A stretch of 62,245 bases of DNA, from NCBI GenBank assembly GCA_025928655.1, contig JAICJC010000004.1:1-62245 (forward strand). The letters run 5' to 3'. The notes below the pieces were generated by a model, which saw only the letters and a list, made by a program, of their open reading frames with translations, did not search any database and was not told the origin of the DNA. The stretch is from Thermoleophilia bacterium. GTDB taxonomy: Bacteria; Actinomycetota; Thermoleophilia; Gaiellales; JAICJC01. Position numbers and translations under genes: made by a program. This document shows, in pieces, positions 30,747-39,741 of the stretch. The stretch's first letter is position 1. The number at the start of each line of letters is the position of its first letter.

Positions 30747-31679
30747 GTGAGTGAGCGCCCTTCGAGCCTTCAGGGAGGGTTGACGCGGCTGCTCTGGCTC
30801 TCGATCGCCGCCGCGTTCCTGACGATCGGCTTGAAGACGGCTGCGTGGCTCCTGACCGACTCCGTGGGTCTGCTGTCCGACGCCGCCGAGTCCATCGTCA
30901 ACCTGGTCGCCGCCACCTTTGCGCTGGCGACGGTGCACTGGGCCAGCCAGCCGCCCGACCCACACCACCCCTACGGTCACGAGAAGGCGGAGTACTTTTC
31001 GGCCGGCCTGGAGGGCGGGATGGTCCTCCTGGCGGCCGTCAGCATCGCCTGGTTCGCGCTCGAGCGGCTGCTTCACCCGGCCGCAATCCGGGACGTCGGC
31101 GTTGGCCTTGCGGTGTCGGCGGTCGCGTCGCTGGTCAACCTCGGGGTGGGCGCCCAGCTCGTACGTGCGGGTCGGAGGCACCGGAGCATCGTGCTCGAAG
31201 CGGATGGTCGTCATCTGCTGACGGACGTGTGGACGTCCGGCGGCGTCATCCTGGGGGTGGGGCTCGTCGCGGCGACCGGGGTCGAGCGTCTGGATCCGAT
31301 CGTCGCTCTGGCGGTCGCGGGCAACATCGTCTTCACGGGTACGGGCTTGATCCGGCGGTCGATCGACGGCCTCATGGATCGCGCGCTTCCGTCGGAAGCG
31401 CAGGCTGCGATCGACGCCGTGATCGACGGATATGCCGCCGGCGGGGTCGAGTTTCATGCGCTGCGGACACGCCGCGCCGGCCGGCGGTCGTTCATCTCGC
31501 TGCACGTGCTCGTGCCCGGTGCGTGGAGCGTGCACGCCGGTCACATCCTGGTGGAGCGGCTCGAACGGGATCTCCGCCAGGCCGTTCCGGGTGCGACCGT
31601 CTTCACGCACCTCGAGCCGATCGAGGATCCCGAATCGTTCGCCGATACGTCGCTCGAGCGAGGCGGTCGAGGTGTCTGA
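30747..31679 (+). CDS. Cation diffusion facilitator family transporter
   Basis: A 310-residue CDF exporter from GTG 30747. Six transmembrane helices occupy about residues 10-210, with the metal-site pairs SVGLLSDAAESIVNL (helix II) and HLLTDVWTSGGVILG (helix V), and HHPYGHEKAEYFSAG between helices II and III. The C-terminal cytoplasmic domain (about 215-300) has VEFHALRTRRAGRRSFISLHV in two pieces. It exports a divalent cation such as Zn, Fe or Mn by proton antiport. The 153-base gap upstream (30594-30746) holds no recognised riboswitch. It overlaps the P-ATPase gene by eight bases, suggesting joint metal homeostasis. Confidence 0.9.
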   Translation: MSERPSSLQGGLTRLLWLSIAAAFLTIGLKTAAWLLTDSVGLLSDAAESIVNLVAATFALATVHWASQPPDPHHPYGHEKAEYFSAGLEGGMVLLAAVSIAWFALERLLHPAAIRDVGVGLAVSAVASLVNLGVGAQLVRAGRRHRSIVLEADGRHLLTDVWTSGGVILGVGLVAATGVERLDPIVALAVAGNIVFTGTGLIRRSIDGLMDRALPSEAQAAIDAVIDGYAAGGVEFHALRTRRAGRRSFISLHVLVPGAWSVHAGHILVERLERDLRQAVPGATVFTHLEPIEDPESFADTSLERGGRGV

Positions 31680-34512
31680 CGCCGCCGGCGCCACGGGGGC
31701 CGGCCCAAGCCCGGGAAGTCCGTGGAGCCGCGAAGCGGCCGAGGTCGCCGGCAGCCTGGGCACCGACGTGAGGCGGGGGCTGCGCGAGGACGAGGCCGGT
31801 GGACGCCTGGCGCAGTTCGGGCCGAACCGGCTCGAGGCCGCGCAACCGGTGCCCGCATGGCGCAAGCTCCTGGGCCAGTTTGCCGATCCGCTCGTCTACC
31901 TGCTCCTGGCGGCGGTCGTTGTCTCGCTGGTCGCGTGGGCGCTCGAAGGCGGCGAGGAGGCGCCGTTCGACGCGATCGTGATCGCCGCGATCCTGGTCGC
32001 GAACGCGGCCCTCGGCTATGTGCAGGAGGCCCGGGCGGAGCAGGCCGTGGCTGCGCTGCAGCGGATGGCGGCGGCGACGGCGGCGGTCCTGCGCGACGGC
32101 CGCGAGATGCGGGTTCCGGCCGAGGACGTCGTGCCCGGCGATGTCCTGCTGCTCTCCGAGGGGGACGCGGTGGCGGCGGACGGCCGGCTCGTGGAGGCGG
32201 CGTCGCTGACGGTGGCCGAGGCGTCGCTCACCGGGGAGAGCGAGCCGGTGCTGAAGAGGGTCGCGCCGATCGCCGGGCCGGTCGACCTCGGCGACCGCGT
32301 CAATATGGTCTTCGGCGGCACCGCGGTCACGCGCGGGCGAGGCCGAGCGGTCGTGACCGCGACCGGCATGGCGACCGAGACTGGAAACATCGCGGCGCTG
32401 CTGGGCCGTACGGCCGAGCAGCGCACGCCGCTGCAACGCGAGGTCGACCGGATCGGACGCCTGCTCGGGATCACGGTGGTCGCCATCGCCGTCGTGGTGG
32501 TCGGCGCGATCCTGGTCACCGCCGACGTCCGGACGGCTTCCGACCTCGTCACCGTGCTTCTGATCGGTGTCGCGCTCGCCGTCGCCGCGGTGCCGGAGGG
32601 GCTCCCGGCGGTGCTGTCGGTGGTGCTCGCGCTCGGCGTGCAGCGGATGGCCGGTCGGCGCGCGATCGTGAAGCGGCTCTCCTCGGTCGAGACGCTCGGC
32701 TCTGCCTCGGTGATCTGTTCCGACAAGACCGGCACGCTGACGAAGAGCGAGATGACGATCCAGACGATCGTGACGCCCTCGGGCGAGGTCGACGTCACCG
32801 GCAGCGGCTACCGGCCCGAGGGCGAGCTGCACGCGGGCGGCCGGCCGCTCGACGACCCGAGCCTGCTGGACGAGGTCCGGCGCGTGCTCACAGCCGGCAG
32901 CCTGGCGAACGACGCCGTCCTGCGCGAGGAGGCGGGCGAGTGGGCGATCCAGGGCGATCCCACCGAGGCGGCGTTCCTGGTCGCCGAGGCAAAGGTCGAC
33001 GGGCTGGCCGAGGAGCGCCGTTCGCGCTTCGAGCGTGTCGGCGAGGTGCCGTTCACCTCCGAGCGGAAGCTCATGAGCACCCTTCAGTCCGACTCGGCCG
33101 GGGAGCTGGGGCTGGCGGTCGTGACGAAGGGTGCGCCGGACGTCCTGCTCGACCGCTGCAGCGCGGAGCGGCTCCACGGGGAGGTGCTGCCGCTGACCGC
33201 CGTCCGCCGCGGCGAGATCCTGGCCACGGTCGAGCGGCTCGCGGATCGCGCCCTGCGGACGCTCGCCGTCGCGTACCGGCCGCTTCCTGACGGCGAGGAG
33301 CCGGCGGAGGACGAGTCGATCGAACGCGACCTGGTCTACCTGGGCATGGTCGGGATCATCGACCCGCCCCGGCCGGAGGCCCTGGAGGCGATCGCCGCCG
33401 CGCACGGGGCCGGTCTGCGCGTCGTGATGATCACCGGCGACCACCCCCACACCGCCGCCAGGATCGCGACCGATCTCGGCATCGTCTCGGGCGACCCGCG
33501 CGTCCTCACCGGCGGCGAGCTCGAGGCCCTCGACGACGACGCCGGCGCAGCCGCCGTCCGGGACGTCTCCGTCTACGCGCGGGTGGCGCCGGAGCACAAG
33601 CTGCGGATCGTCGACGCCCTGCACGCGGACGGACGCATCGTCGCGATGACCGGTGACGGCGTCAACGACGCGCCGGCGCTCAAGGCGGCCGACATCGGCG
33701 TCGCGATGGGAGTCGCCGGCACCGACGTCGCCAAGGAGGCCGCCGACATGATCCTCGCCGACGACAACTTCGCGACGATCGTCAGCGCCATCCGCGAGGG
33801 GCGCGGCATCTTCGCCAACATTCGCAAGTTCCTGCGCTTCCTGCTCTCGTCCAACATCGGCGAGGTGTTCACGATGTTCTTCGGCGTCGTGCTCGCCGGC
33901 GTGATCGGGCTGGAGGCCACCGGCGCAGCGGTGGCCGCGCCGCTGCTCGCCACGCAGATCCTGTGGATCAACCTCCTCACCGACGGCGCGCCGGCGCTCG
34001 CCCTGGGTCTGGATCCACCGCCGGACGACGTGATGGATCGGCGGCCGCGCCGCCTGACCGACCGGGTCATCGACACCGAGATGTGGATCGGCATCGTCTG
34101 GATCGGCGCCGTCATGGCGACCGTGACCCTGATCGCGCTCGACCTGCGCCTGCCGGGCGGCGTCGTCGGCGACTCAGGCTCCGTCGTGGAGGCGCGGACG
34201 ATGGCGTTCACCACACTCGTTCTGGCGCAGCTCTTCAACTGCTTCAACGCCCGATCCGACCACACGAGCGCGTTCCACCGCCTGTTCACAAACCGCTACC
34301 TGTGGGGCGCGATCGCGCTCTCGGCGCTGCTCCAGGTCGCCGTCGTGCAGGTGTCGTTCCTCAACAGCGCCTTCGATACGACGCCGCTCGGAGCCGGCGA
34401 GTGGCTGATCTGCCTCGGCCTCGCCAGCGTCGTGCTCTGGGCCGACGAGGCGAAGAAGCTCGCATGCCGCCTCCTGCGACGGCGGGCTTCGGCGCCGGCC
34501 ACGCCCGGCTGA
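31672..34512 (+). CDS. P2-type cation-transporting ATPase (calcium-pump type)
   Basis: A 946-residue P-type ATPase from GTG 31672, overlapping the CDF stop by eight bases. An N-terminal cation-ATPase domain is followed by TGES (187-190, actuator), AVAAVPEGLPAVLS in M4 (the PEGLP metal motif of Ca2+/SERCA-like and Mn2+ pumps), the phosphorylated Asp351 in CSDKTGTLT, the N-domain region with KGAPDVLLDRC, the hinge TGDGVNDAPALK (about 660), and M6 with NLLTDGAPALALG. Ten transmembrane helices are present. It probably extrudes Ca2+ or Mn2+. Its TGA forms part of the left arm of a hairpin repeat shared with the convergent rsbP-like gene. Confidence 0.93.
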   Translation: MSDAAGATGAGPSPGSPWSREAAEVAGSLGTDVRRGLREDEAGGRLAQFGPNRLEAAQPVPAWRKLLGQFADPLVYLLLAAVVVSLVAWALEGGEEAPFDAIVIAAILVANAALGYVQEARAEQAVAALQRMAAATAAVLRDGREMRVPAEDVVPGDVLLLSEGDAVAADGRLVEAASLTVAEASLTGESEPVLKRVAPIAGPVDLGDRVNMVFGGTAVTRGRGRAVVTATGMATETGNIAALLGRTAEQRTPLQREVDRIGRLLGITVVAIAVVVVGAILVTADVRTASDLVTVLLIGVALAVAAVPEGLPAVLSVVLALGVQRMAGRRAIVKRLSSVETLGSASVICSDKTGTLTKSEMTIQTIVTPSGEVDVTGSGYRPEGELHAGGRPLDDPSLLDEVRRVLTAGSLANDAVLREEAGEWAIQGDPTEAAFLVAEAKVDGLAEERRSRFERVGEVPFTSERKLMSTLQSDSAGELGLAVVTKGAPDVLLDRCSAERLHGEVLPLTAVRRGEILATVERLADRALRTLAVAYRPLPDGEEPAEDESIERDLVYLGMVGIIDPPRPEALEAIAAAHGAGLRVVMITGDHPHTAARIATDLGIVSGDPRVLTGGELEALDDDAGAAAVRDVSVYARVAPEHKLRIVDALHADGRIVAMTGDGVNDAPALKAADIGVAMGVAGTDVAKEAADMILADDNFATIVSAIREGRGIFANIRKFLRFLLSSNIGEVFTMFFGVVLAGVIGLEATGAAVAAPLLATQILWINLLTDGAPALALGLDPPPDDVMDRRPRRLTDRVIDTEMWIGIVWIGAVMATVTLIALDLRLPGGVVGDSGSVVEARTMAFTTLVLAQLFNCFNARSDHTSAFHRLFTNRYLWGAIALSALLQVAVVQVSFLNSAFDTTPLGAGEWLICLGLASVVLWADEAKKLACRLLRRRASAPATPG

Positions 34513-34543
34513 ATCAACGGGGTCTGACCCCGTGTACTCAGCC
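34507..34543. repeat. Palindromic element whose outer arms contain both convergent stop codons
   Basis: The core GGGGTCTGACCCC (34519-34531) lies between outer arms GGCTGA (34507-34512) and TCAGCC (34538-34543). The TGA of the P-ATPase gene and the TGA of the convergent PP2C gene are the ends of these arms; both proteins end Gly-stop. It is probably a bidirectional transcript-end hairpin. Confidence 0.8.
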
Positions 34544-36463
34544 CGTTTCCAACCGGAGGCAGAGCGCACAGATGTCGTCGTTGTCGGGCAGATCGGCCCG
34601 CAGCTCGCCGGTGACGATCTCGAGCAGCCGGGGAGGCGGCTCGTCCCGGCAGCGGATCAGCGCGGCGAGCAGACGGTCGAGCCCTGCGTCGATCACCTCG
34701 CCGCGGCGCTCGACGAGCCCGTCCGTGTACAGGATCAGCGAATCGCCCCGCGCTGTGGTCGCGTGTCCCTCCGACCGCGGGCCCGCGTCCGGAGGCAGGC
34801 CAAGGGGGGTCGACCGTCCGTCCCACAGAAGACGGGCGTCGCCGTCGGAGGTCAGGAGCGCCGGGGGCAGGTGGCCCGCGCAAGCATACGTCACCGTTCG
34901 CGCGTCGAGGTCGATCTCGGCGTAGACGACCGTGGCCATCCGCGCGCTCGGCAGGCTCTCCACGAAGCCGTCGAGTCGCTCGATGACCCTTGCGGGGCCG
35001 ACCTGGAACCCGGCGACGGCCCTGGTCGCGCTGCGCAGCTGGCCCATGGCGCTGGCCGCGTCGATGCCGCGCCCGACCACGTCGCCGACCACGAGCCCCA
35101 CGCGGTTGCGGCCGAGCGCAAAGACGTCTGACCAATCGCCTCCAACGTCGAGGTGGCGGTCGGCGGGCTGGTACAGCGTGGCGACGTCGAACCGCGGATC
35201 CCGAGGGCGTTCACCCGCCAGGAGCGCAGCCTGCAGGGTGTGCGCGATCGACCGCTCGCGCTCGAGGAGGCGCGCGTTGCCGAGCGCGAACGCAGCCCGT
35301 TCTGCGAGCTCGCCCAGGAACCCCAGCTCGTCGGCGGCAAACCGGCGAGGGACGATCCGCGACAGGACGATCGCGCCGAGCGGGTCGGGGCCGACGCTCA
35401 GCCGCAGCGCGACTCGATCGATCCCTCCTTCGAGCCGCCGCGGCGGGCCGGCGGCCGCGCCATCGACCATCGCCAGGCGGGCCAGGGAGGCGATCTCCTC
35501 GGGCCCAGGCGCGCGGTCATCCACCAGGACCACATCAACGGCGTCGGCGAGCTCGGGGATGCCCAGCTGCTCGAGGAGCCGCGCTCGCTCGCGCACCGTC
35601 GGCACCTGGATCAGTGCGGAGATGATCCGTGCGGAAAGTGCCGCACGTCGTCCCTGCTCGACGGCGTCCTCGTACAGTCGTGCCCGCTCGACCGCGGGCG
35701 CGGCCTGGAGGACGAGGGCCCCCAACAGATCCATGTCATCGTCGTCGAGGGCGCCGGCAGGTGACAGCGCGACGGTGAGGAGGCCCACCGCGCGGTCGGC
35801 GACGACGAGCGGCACTTCGATCGCGCCGGCCCGGCCGGGCGGCGGATGCTCCCCCCGCGCGCCGTCGGGCGGCTCCTCACCGTCGAGGCCGATCACCGTC
35901 GCGCGAGCGGCTGCCGGAAGCCCCTCGAGGACGACCGCTTCAAGCGCGCTCACGACCTCGGCGACGGTGGACGCCGACGCCATTCGCTCGGCCGCGCTTC
36001 GCAGCAGCCGAACCCGGCGCTCCGATGTCGTGGCCTGGTTCTGCACGCGCAGGAGCTCCTGCTCGTACCGGCGCCGGTCTGTGGCATCGAAGACCGTCGT
36101 GCGGACGGACTGTGGCGTGCCGTCGGCCGCGAACCGGATCGACGAGTTGATGAGCACGGGCAGGCGGCGCCCATCGGGACATGCGATCTCGGCGGCGATC
36201 TCGCGCACCTGCCCCTGCATCCGAAGCAGCGGGGCGAAGTGCGTCTCGTGGTAGATGCGTCCGCCGACGCTCAGGAGATCCTGGAATCGTCGCCGTCCAA
36301 CGAGGTCCTCGCGGCGAAAGCCGGTCCAGTTCAGAAACGTCTGGTTGACGCGGACGATGGTGCCCTCCGGCAGCGTCGAGAGGTACCCGCACGGCGCGTT
36401 TTCGTACAGGTCGGCGGCGGACTCGAGACCGCGCTCGTCGCCGCCCGGACCGTGCTCAGTCAT
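34538..36463 (-). CDS. rsbP: RsbP-like PAS/GAF sensor serine phosphatase (PP2C, SpoIIE type)
   Basis: A 641-residue cytoplasmic phosphatase. A PAS domain (about 20-135; ENAPCGYLSTLPEGTIVRVNQTFLNWTG in two pieces) is followed by one or two GAF-like regions (about 150-400) and a C-terminal SpoIIE/PP2C domain (about 425-640) with DVGGDWSDVFALG, VGDVVGRGIDAAS, YACAGHLPPAL and DSLILYTDGLVERR, holding the metal-binding Asp residues. In Bacillus, RsbP dephosphorylates RsbV to release sigma-B during energy stress. Its start ATG overlaps the rsbQ stop (ATGA). No rsbV/rsbW/sigma gene is in the window. Confidence 0.88.
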   Translation of the reverse strand: MTEHGPGGDERGLESAADLYENAPCGYLSTLPEGTIVRVNQTFLNWTGFRREDLVGRRRFQDLLSVGGRIYHETHFAPLLRMQGQVREIAAEIACPDGRRLPVLINSSIRFAADGTPQSVRTTVFDATDRRRYEQELLRVQNQATTSERRVRLLRSAAERMASASTVAEVVSALEAVVLEGLPAAARATVIGLDGEEPPDGARGEHPPPGRAGAIEVPLVVADRAVGLLTVALSPAGALDDDDMDLLGALVLQAAPAVERARLYEDAVEQGRRAALSARIISALIQVPTVRERARLLEQLGIPELADAVDVVLVDDRAPGPEEIASLARLAMVDGAAAGPPRRLEGGIDRVALRLSVGPDPLGAIVLSRIVPRRFAADELGFLGELAERAAFALGNARLLERERSIAHTLQAALLAGERPRDPRFDVATLYQPADRHLDVGGDWSDVFALGRNRVGLVVGDVVGRGIDAASAMGQLRSATRAVAGFQVGPARVIERLDGFVESLPSARMATVVYAEIDLDARTVTYACAGHLPPALLTSDGDARLLWDGRSTPLGLPPDAGPRSEGHATTARGDSLILYTDGLVERRGEVIDAGLDRLLAALIRCRDEPPPRLLEIVTGELRADLPDNDDICALCLRLETG

Positions 36464-37266
36464 TGAGGCAGCGCGGAGACGAAGTCCCGGATCGCCGCAG
36501 CAGTCTCGTCGGGTGAGCTGAGATGGGGACAGTGCCCCACCGCGTCCAGATGGACAAGGGTGCTGCCGGCGATGTGCTCGTGGACGTACGCGCCGACGGC
36601 GTCCTGAGCGATCACGTCATCCGAGCACTGGAGCACCAGGGTCGGCGCGCTCACCCGTGGCAGGTCGCCGCGGCTGTCCGAGAGGAACGTCACGCGGGCG
36701 AAGTTCCGGGCGATGGCAGGGTCCGTGCGACAAAAGCTGTTCGTGAGCTCCTCCCCCAGCTCGGGTCGGTCAGGGTTGCCCATGATCACGGGCGCCATCG
36801 CGCCCGACCAGCCAAGGTAGTTGCTCTCGAGCGACGCGAGCAGGCCGTCGATGTCCTCGGCGCTGAACCCGCCCACGTAGCCGTCGTCATCGATGTAGCG
36901 CGGCGACGGGCCGACGAGCACGAGCGCGCCGATCCGGTCTGGGGCCCGGATCGCAGCCAGAACCCCGATCATGGCCGCGACGGAATGCCCGACGAAGATC
37001 GCGTCGTTCAGGTCGAGCTCCTCGAGGATCTCGAGGACGTCGAGCGTGTATCCGTCCAGCGACGCGTACCGGTCGGGATCGTGGGCCGAGATGTCCGCCC
37101 CTCCAAATCCGACGAAGTCGAAGGTCACGACCCTGTGGGTGTCGGCGAAGCGCGGGGCGACGAACCGCCACATCGTCTGATCGCACCCGAATCCGTGCGC
37201 GAACACGATCGGGCGACCATCTTCCCGCCCCGTCACCACGACGTTGTTGCGGCGGCAGATGTCCAT
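36460..37266 (-). CDS. rsbQ: RsbQ-like alpha/beta hydrolase
   Basis: A 268-residue hydrolase of the RsbQ/KAI2 type. The nucleophile is Ser95 in FVGHSVAAMIG, with Asp216 or 217 in LQCSDDVIA and His245 in AVGHCPHLS. The N-terminal RRNNVVVTGREDGRPIVFAHGFGCDQTMWR (in two pieces) is characteristic of RsbQ. In Bacillus, RsbQ is required for RsbP phosphatase activity and is thought to supply or sense a small hydrophobic ligand for the PAS domain. Direct overlap with the PAS-phosphatase gene supports that partnership. Transcription probably starts in the divergent gap to the VOC gene. Confidence 0.9.
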   Translation of the reverse strand: MDICRRNNVVVTGREDGRPIVFAHGFGCDQTMWRFVAPRFADTHRVVTFDFVGFGGADISAHDPDRYASLDGYTLDVLEILEELDLNDAIFVGHSVAAMIGVLAAIRAPDRIGALVLVGPSPRYIDDDGYVGGFSAEDIDGLLASLESNYLGWSGAMAPVIMGNPDRPELGEELTNSFCRTDPAIARNFARVTFLSDSRGDLPRVSAPTLVLQCSDDVIAQDAVGAYVHEHIAGSTLVHLDAVGHCPHLSSPDETAAAIRDFVSALPQ

Positions 37267-37341
37267 AGAGCGAGTCTACCCTCCGGGCGAACCTCGGTTT
37301 CTGAGGCACTTCCACGAACCGAAACCCGAGGAACGTCAGCC

Positions 37342-37782
37342 GTGAAAGCCAACCGCTCGATCCCGCCGCACACCGTCGTTCCGGTGCTCACCTATCCCGA
37401 CGTGCGGGCCGCGGTCGACTGGCTGGCCGCGGCATTCGGGGCGATCGAGCGTGTGCGGATCGGCGAGGGCCATCGCGCCCAGATGAGCATCGGCGACGGG
37501 GCGTTCGTCGTCGCCGAGCCGACTCCCACGAGGCATCCGCCGGACTGCTCCCAGCAGGTCTCCATCTCCATCATGGTTCGCGTCGAGGATGTGCGGGGCC
37601 ACTGCGCGCGTGCCCGCGCCGCCGGTGCCGCCGTCGTCGACGAGCCGGCCGATCACGTGTACGGCGAGCGGCAGTACAGCGCAACGGATCTCGCGGGCCA
37701 TCGCTGGACATTCACCGAGTCGATCGCCGACGTCGCTCCGGAGGAGTACGGCTCCAGGACGGTCGAGGCATGGGGCCATTAG
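37342..37782 (+). CDS. VOC-family (glyoxalase/bleomycin-resistance fold) protein
   Basis: A 146-residue single-module VOC protein from GTG 37342, preceded by GAGGAAC. It reads VVPVLTYPDVRAAVDWLAAAFG at the start (in two pieces) and RQYSATDLAGHRWTFTESI near the end, typical of the PhnB/YdeI-like VOC family, with acidic and His ligand candidates at the second and last strands. The function (dioxygenase, isomerase, resistance or binding) cannot be told. It is a single gene divergent from rsbQ; 140 bases without a gene follow before the convergent PAP2 gene. Confidence 0.82.
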   Translation: MKANRSIPPHTVVPVLTYPDVRAAVDWLAAAFGAIERVRIGEGHRAQMSIGDGAFVVAEPTPTRHPPDCSQQVSISIMVRVEDVRGHCARARAAGAAVVDEPADHVYGERQYSATDLAGHRWTFTESIADVAPEEYGSRTVEAWGH

Positions 37783-37922
37783 GTATGCGCTGGGGCCGCC
37801 CGGCCCGGTAGCGTGCGCCCATGAGGACGGTGCGCGGCGACATGGTGCAAGACGCGCGACGGCCGGCACGAGGTTCTCCGCGGACGCCGTCGCCGTCTAC
37901 AAACCCTCACGCCGGGTGCGCG

Positions 37923-38510
37923 TCAGCGCGACGTCCACACGCAGGCGACGAGAGCCGCCCCGGCCAGGAGTCCGCCCACGACCTCCGAGAGCGGGTGCAT
38001 CCCCGTCGTCTCCACGAGCGCCGCGTTCGAGACCGCCCAGACGACGAGCGGGACACGGGCGGCCGGCCAGGCGGCTGCGAGGGCCCCGGCCACGATTACG
38101 CCACGCATGGTGTGACCGGACGGGAAGCCGTCGTGAGCGTGCCAGGGCAGGCGGTCGGCATCGACGTGGGCACGCACCACCAGGCGTTTGCCGACGACCT
38201 CGATCGCGACGCCGGCGGCGAAGACGAGGATCCATGCCGCCCGGACCCTCGCCGGGCGGCGCATGGCCATCGCGCCGACGAGCAGCAGGAGCGGCGCCGC
38301 GACCGGCCCGGCGGGCGCGGTCAGAAGACTCCAATCCCCCCTCCGCAGCGGCTGGAGGTGCATGGATGCGAAGTGGTCGAGCCCCTCAAGGCGACCCTGG
38401 CGCACGGCGGCTGCCAGGATGGCGAGGGCGGCGAAGAGCATGGCTGCGAGAGCCCGGGCGGCGACCGCCCGGCGCCCTCCGGCCGGCCGAACCCTGCCTC
38501 GCCTGGACAT
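37923..38510 (-). CDS. PAP2-family membrane phosphatase
   Basis: A 195-residue protein with five or six hydrophobic segments. The PAP2 motifs are present in order: EVVGKRLVVRAHVDADR (motif 1), GFPSGHTMRGV (motif 2) and GMHPLSEVVGGLLAG (motif 3, where the usual Arg-His pair is altered to His-Pro-Leu-Ser-Glu). Family members dephosphorylate isoprenoid or lipid pyrophosphates at the membrane. It precedes the polysaccharide cluster and could recycle undecaprenyl pyrophosphate, an inference from location. It lies 41 bases after the epimerase gene on the same strand. Confidence 0.82.
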   Translation of the reverse strand: MSRRGRVRPAGGRRAVAARALAAMLFAALAILAAAVRQGRLEGLDHFASMHLQPLRRGDWSLLTAPAGPVAAPLLLLVGAMAMRRPARVRAAWILVFAAGVAIEVVGKRLVVRAHVDADRLPWHAHDGFPSGHTMRGVIVAGALAAAWPAARVPLVVWAVSNAALVETTGMHPLSEVVGGLLAGAALVACVWTSR

Positions 38511-38551
38511 GGCGGTCTCGCCGGCCCCGACCGCCCGCGGCGTCGTGTGCC

Positions 38552-39529
38552 TCAGTTCCGGTAGACCCCGGCGGCGGGGTCGTCGACGATGCCGCTCCGG
38601 AGCAGCGCCATGATCTCGTCGATGCCGTCCCCCACCGTGTACCGCGGGCGGTAGCCGAGGGTGAGGTCGATCTTCTCGAACGCGACGCGGTAGTCGCGCG
38701 GGTCCTCGTCCTTGTGCACGTACCGCACCCGGGCATCGGGGAGACGCTGCTGCAACAGCTCGACGATGTCGACCTTGCGGTAGTTCTCCTCCGTGGATCC
38801 CACGTTGAAGACCTCCCCGTCCACCGCATCCCGCGGTGCGTCGAGCACCGCGCCCACGGCGCGGGCGGCATCACGGACATGGACGTACGGCCGCCAGAAC
38901 TGCTCGCCGAAGACCACGAGCTCCTCGCCGAGCACGAGGTCGCGGGTGAACTCGTTCACCGTGAGGTCGAACCGCATGCGCGGCGACGAGCCGTACACGG
39001 TCGCGAACCGCAGACAGCACGTCTCGAGCCCGTTGCGACCCTTCGCCAGCACGTCGAGCTCGGCCGCCACCTTGGTCCGCGCGTAGAGCGAGACCGGCCG
39101 CAGCTCGAACTCCTCCGTCGCGAGGAGGTCGCCGGGCATCTTGCCGTAGTTGCTGCAGGTTGACGCGAACACCAGCCGCCTGACACCCAGCTCCTCGCAG
39201 TCGGCCAGGAGCGCCCGCGTGGCGTCGAGGTTGACCTCCTGCGCAAGCTCCGGCCGGCGCGCGCAGGCGGGATCGCCGACGATCGCCGCGAGATGGACGA
39301 CCGAGTCCACGCCGGCCAGGGCGGCCCGCCTGATGTGCGGGTAGAGGACATCGCCGCGCACGAATTCGAAGCCGGGCCGCCCCCACGCTCCCAGCAGTGA
39401 AGGGACGCCGCCGTGCAGCAGGGCGTCCAGGACCCGCACCCGCGTGCCGCGGGCAAGGAGCTCGTCCACCACGAGTGAGCCGACGTAGCCGGCGCCCCCG
39501 GTCACCAGTGTCCACGGTCGTGCGCTCAT
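38552..39529 (-). CDS. NAD-dependent epimerase/dehydratase (extended SDR)
   Basis: A 325-residue sugar-nucleotide-modifying enzyme. The NAD motif is TLVTGGAGYVGSLVVDELL (about 7-25), with VVHLAAIVGDP, the catalytic Ser-Thr region FASTCSNYG and YARTKVAAE (Tyr-x3-Lys, about 148-156), then RPYVHVRDAARAV and VFNVGSTEENYRK. It probably converts an NDP-sugar for the adjacent exopolysaccharide locus, though it is on the opposite strand from the main cluster. The product is unknown; it is not an obvious GalE. Confidence 0.85.
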   Translation of the reverse strand: MSARPWTLVTGGAGYVGSLVVDELLARGTRVRVLDALLHGGVPSLLGAWGRPGFEFVRGDVLYPHIRRAALAGVDSVVHLAAIVGDPACARRPELAQEVNLDATRALLADCEELGVRRLVFASTCSNYGKMPGDLLATEEFELRPVSLYARTKVAAELDVLAKGRNGLETCCLRFATVYGSSPRMRFDLTVNEFTRDLVLGEELVVFGEQFWRPYVHVRDAARAVGAVLDAPRDAVDGEVFNVGSTEENYRKVDIVELLQQRLPDARVRYVHKDEDPRDYRVAFEKIDLTLGYRPRYTVGDGIDEIMALLRSGIVDDPAAGVYRN

Positions 39530-39576
39530 CGGGTGATTGTTCCATTGCAGCGGCCGCGCGCCTACGCTCCGAACGG

Positions 39577-39599
39577 CCGGTCCGCGTGGGTCGGACCGG
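39577..39599 (+). other. Hairpin in the leader of the polysaccharide cluster
   Basis: CCGGTCCG (39577-39584) pairs with CGGACCGG (39592-39599) around loop CGTGGGT, in the 212-base divergent gap before the deacetylase gene. It may be part of a leader RNA or an operator. Nothing else was recognised in this gap. Confidence 0.35.
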
Positions 39600-39741
39600 G
39601 GCGTGCGATCCGAGGGTCGCCCCCCAACCCGGCCAGGTTCCCCGCCCGCGGCTGGTCGTTTGGGGAGCCTTTGGCGGGGGACGCGAGGCCGGTCTGGACA
39701 TCGCCCGGCCCGGGGGTATCCTCGGCGCGCCGGTTGCCCGC

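Noticed and set aside
29841..31865. A 674-codon minus-strand frame opposite the MMPL and CDF genes
   Set aside because: It lacks recognisable motifs and is antisense to clearly assigned genes.
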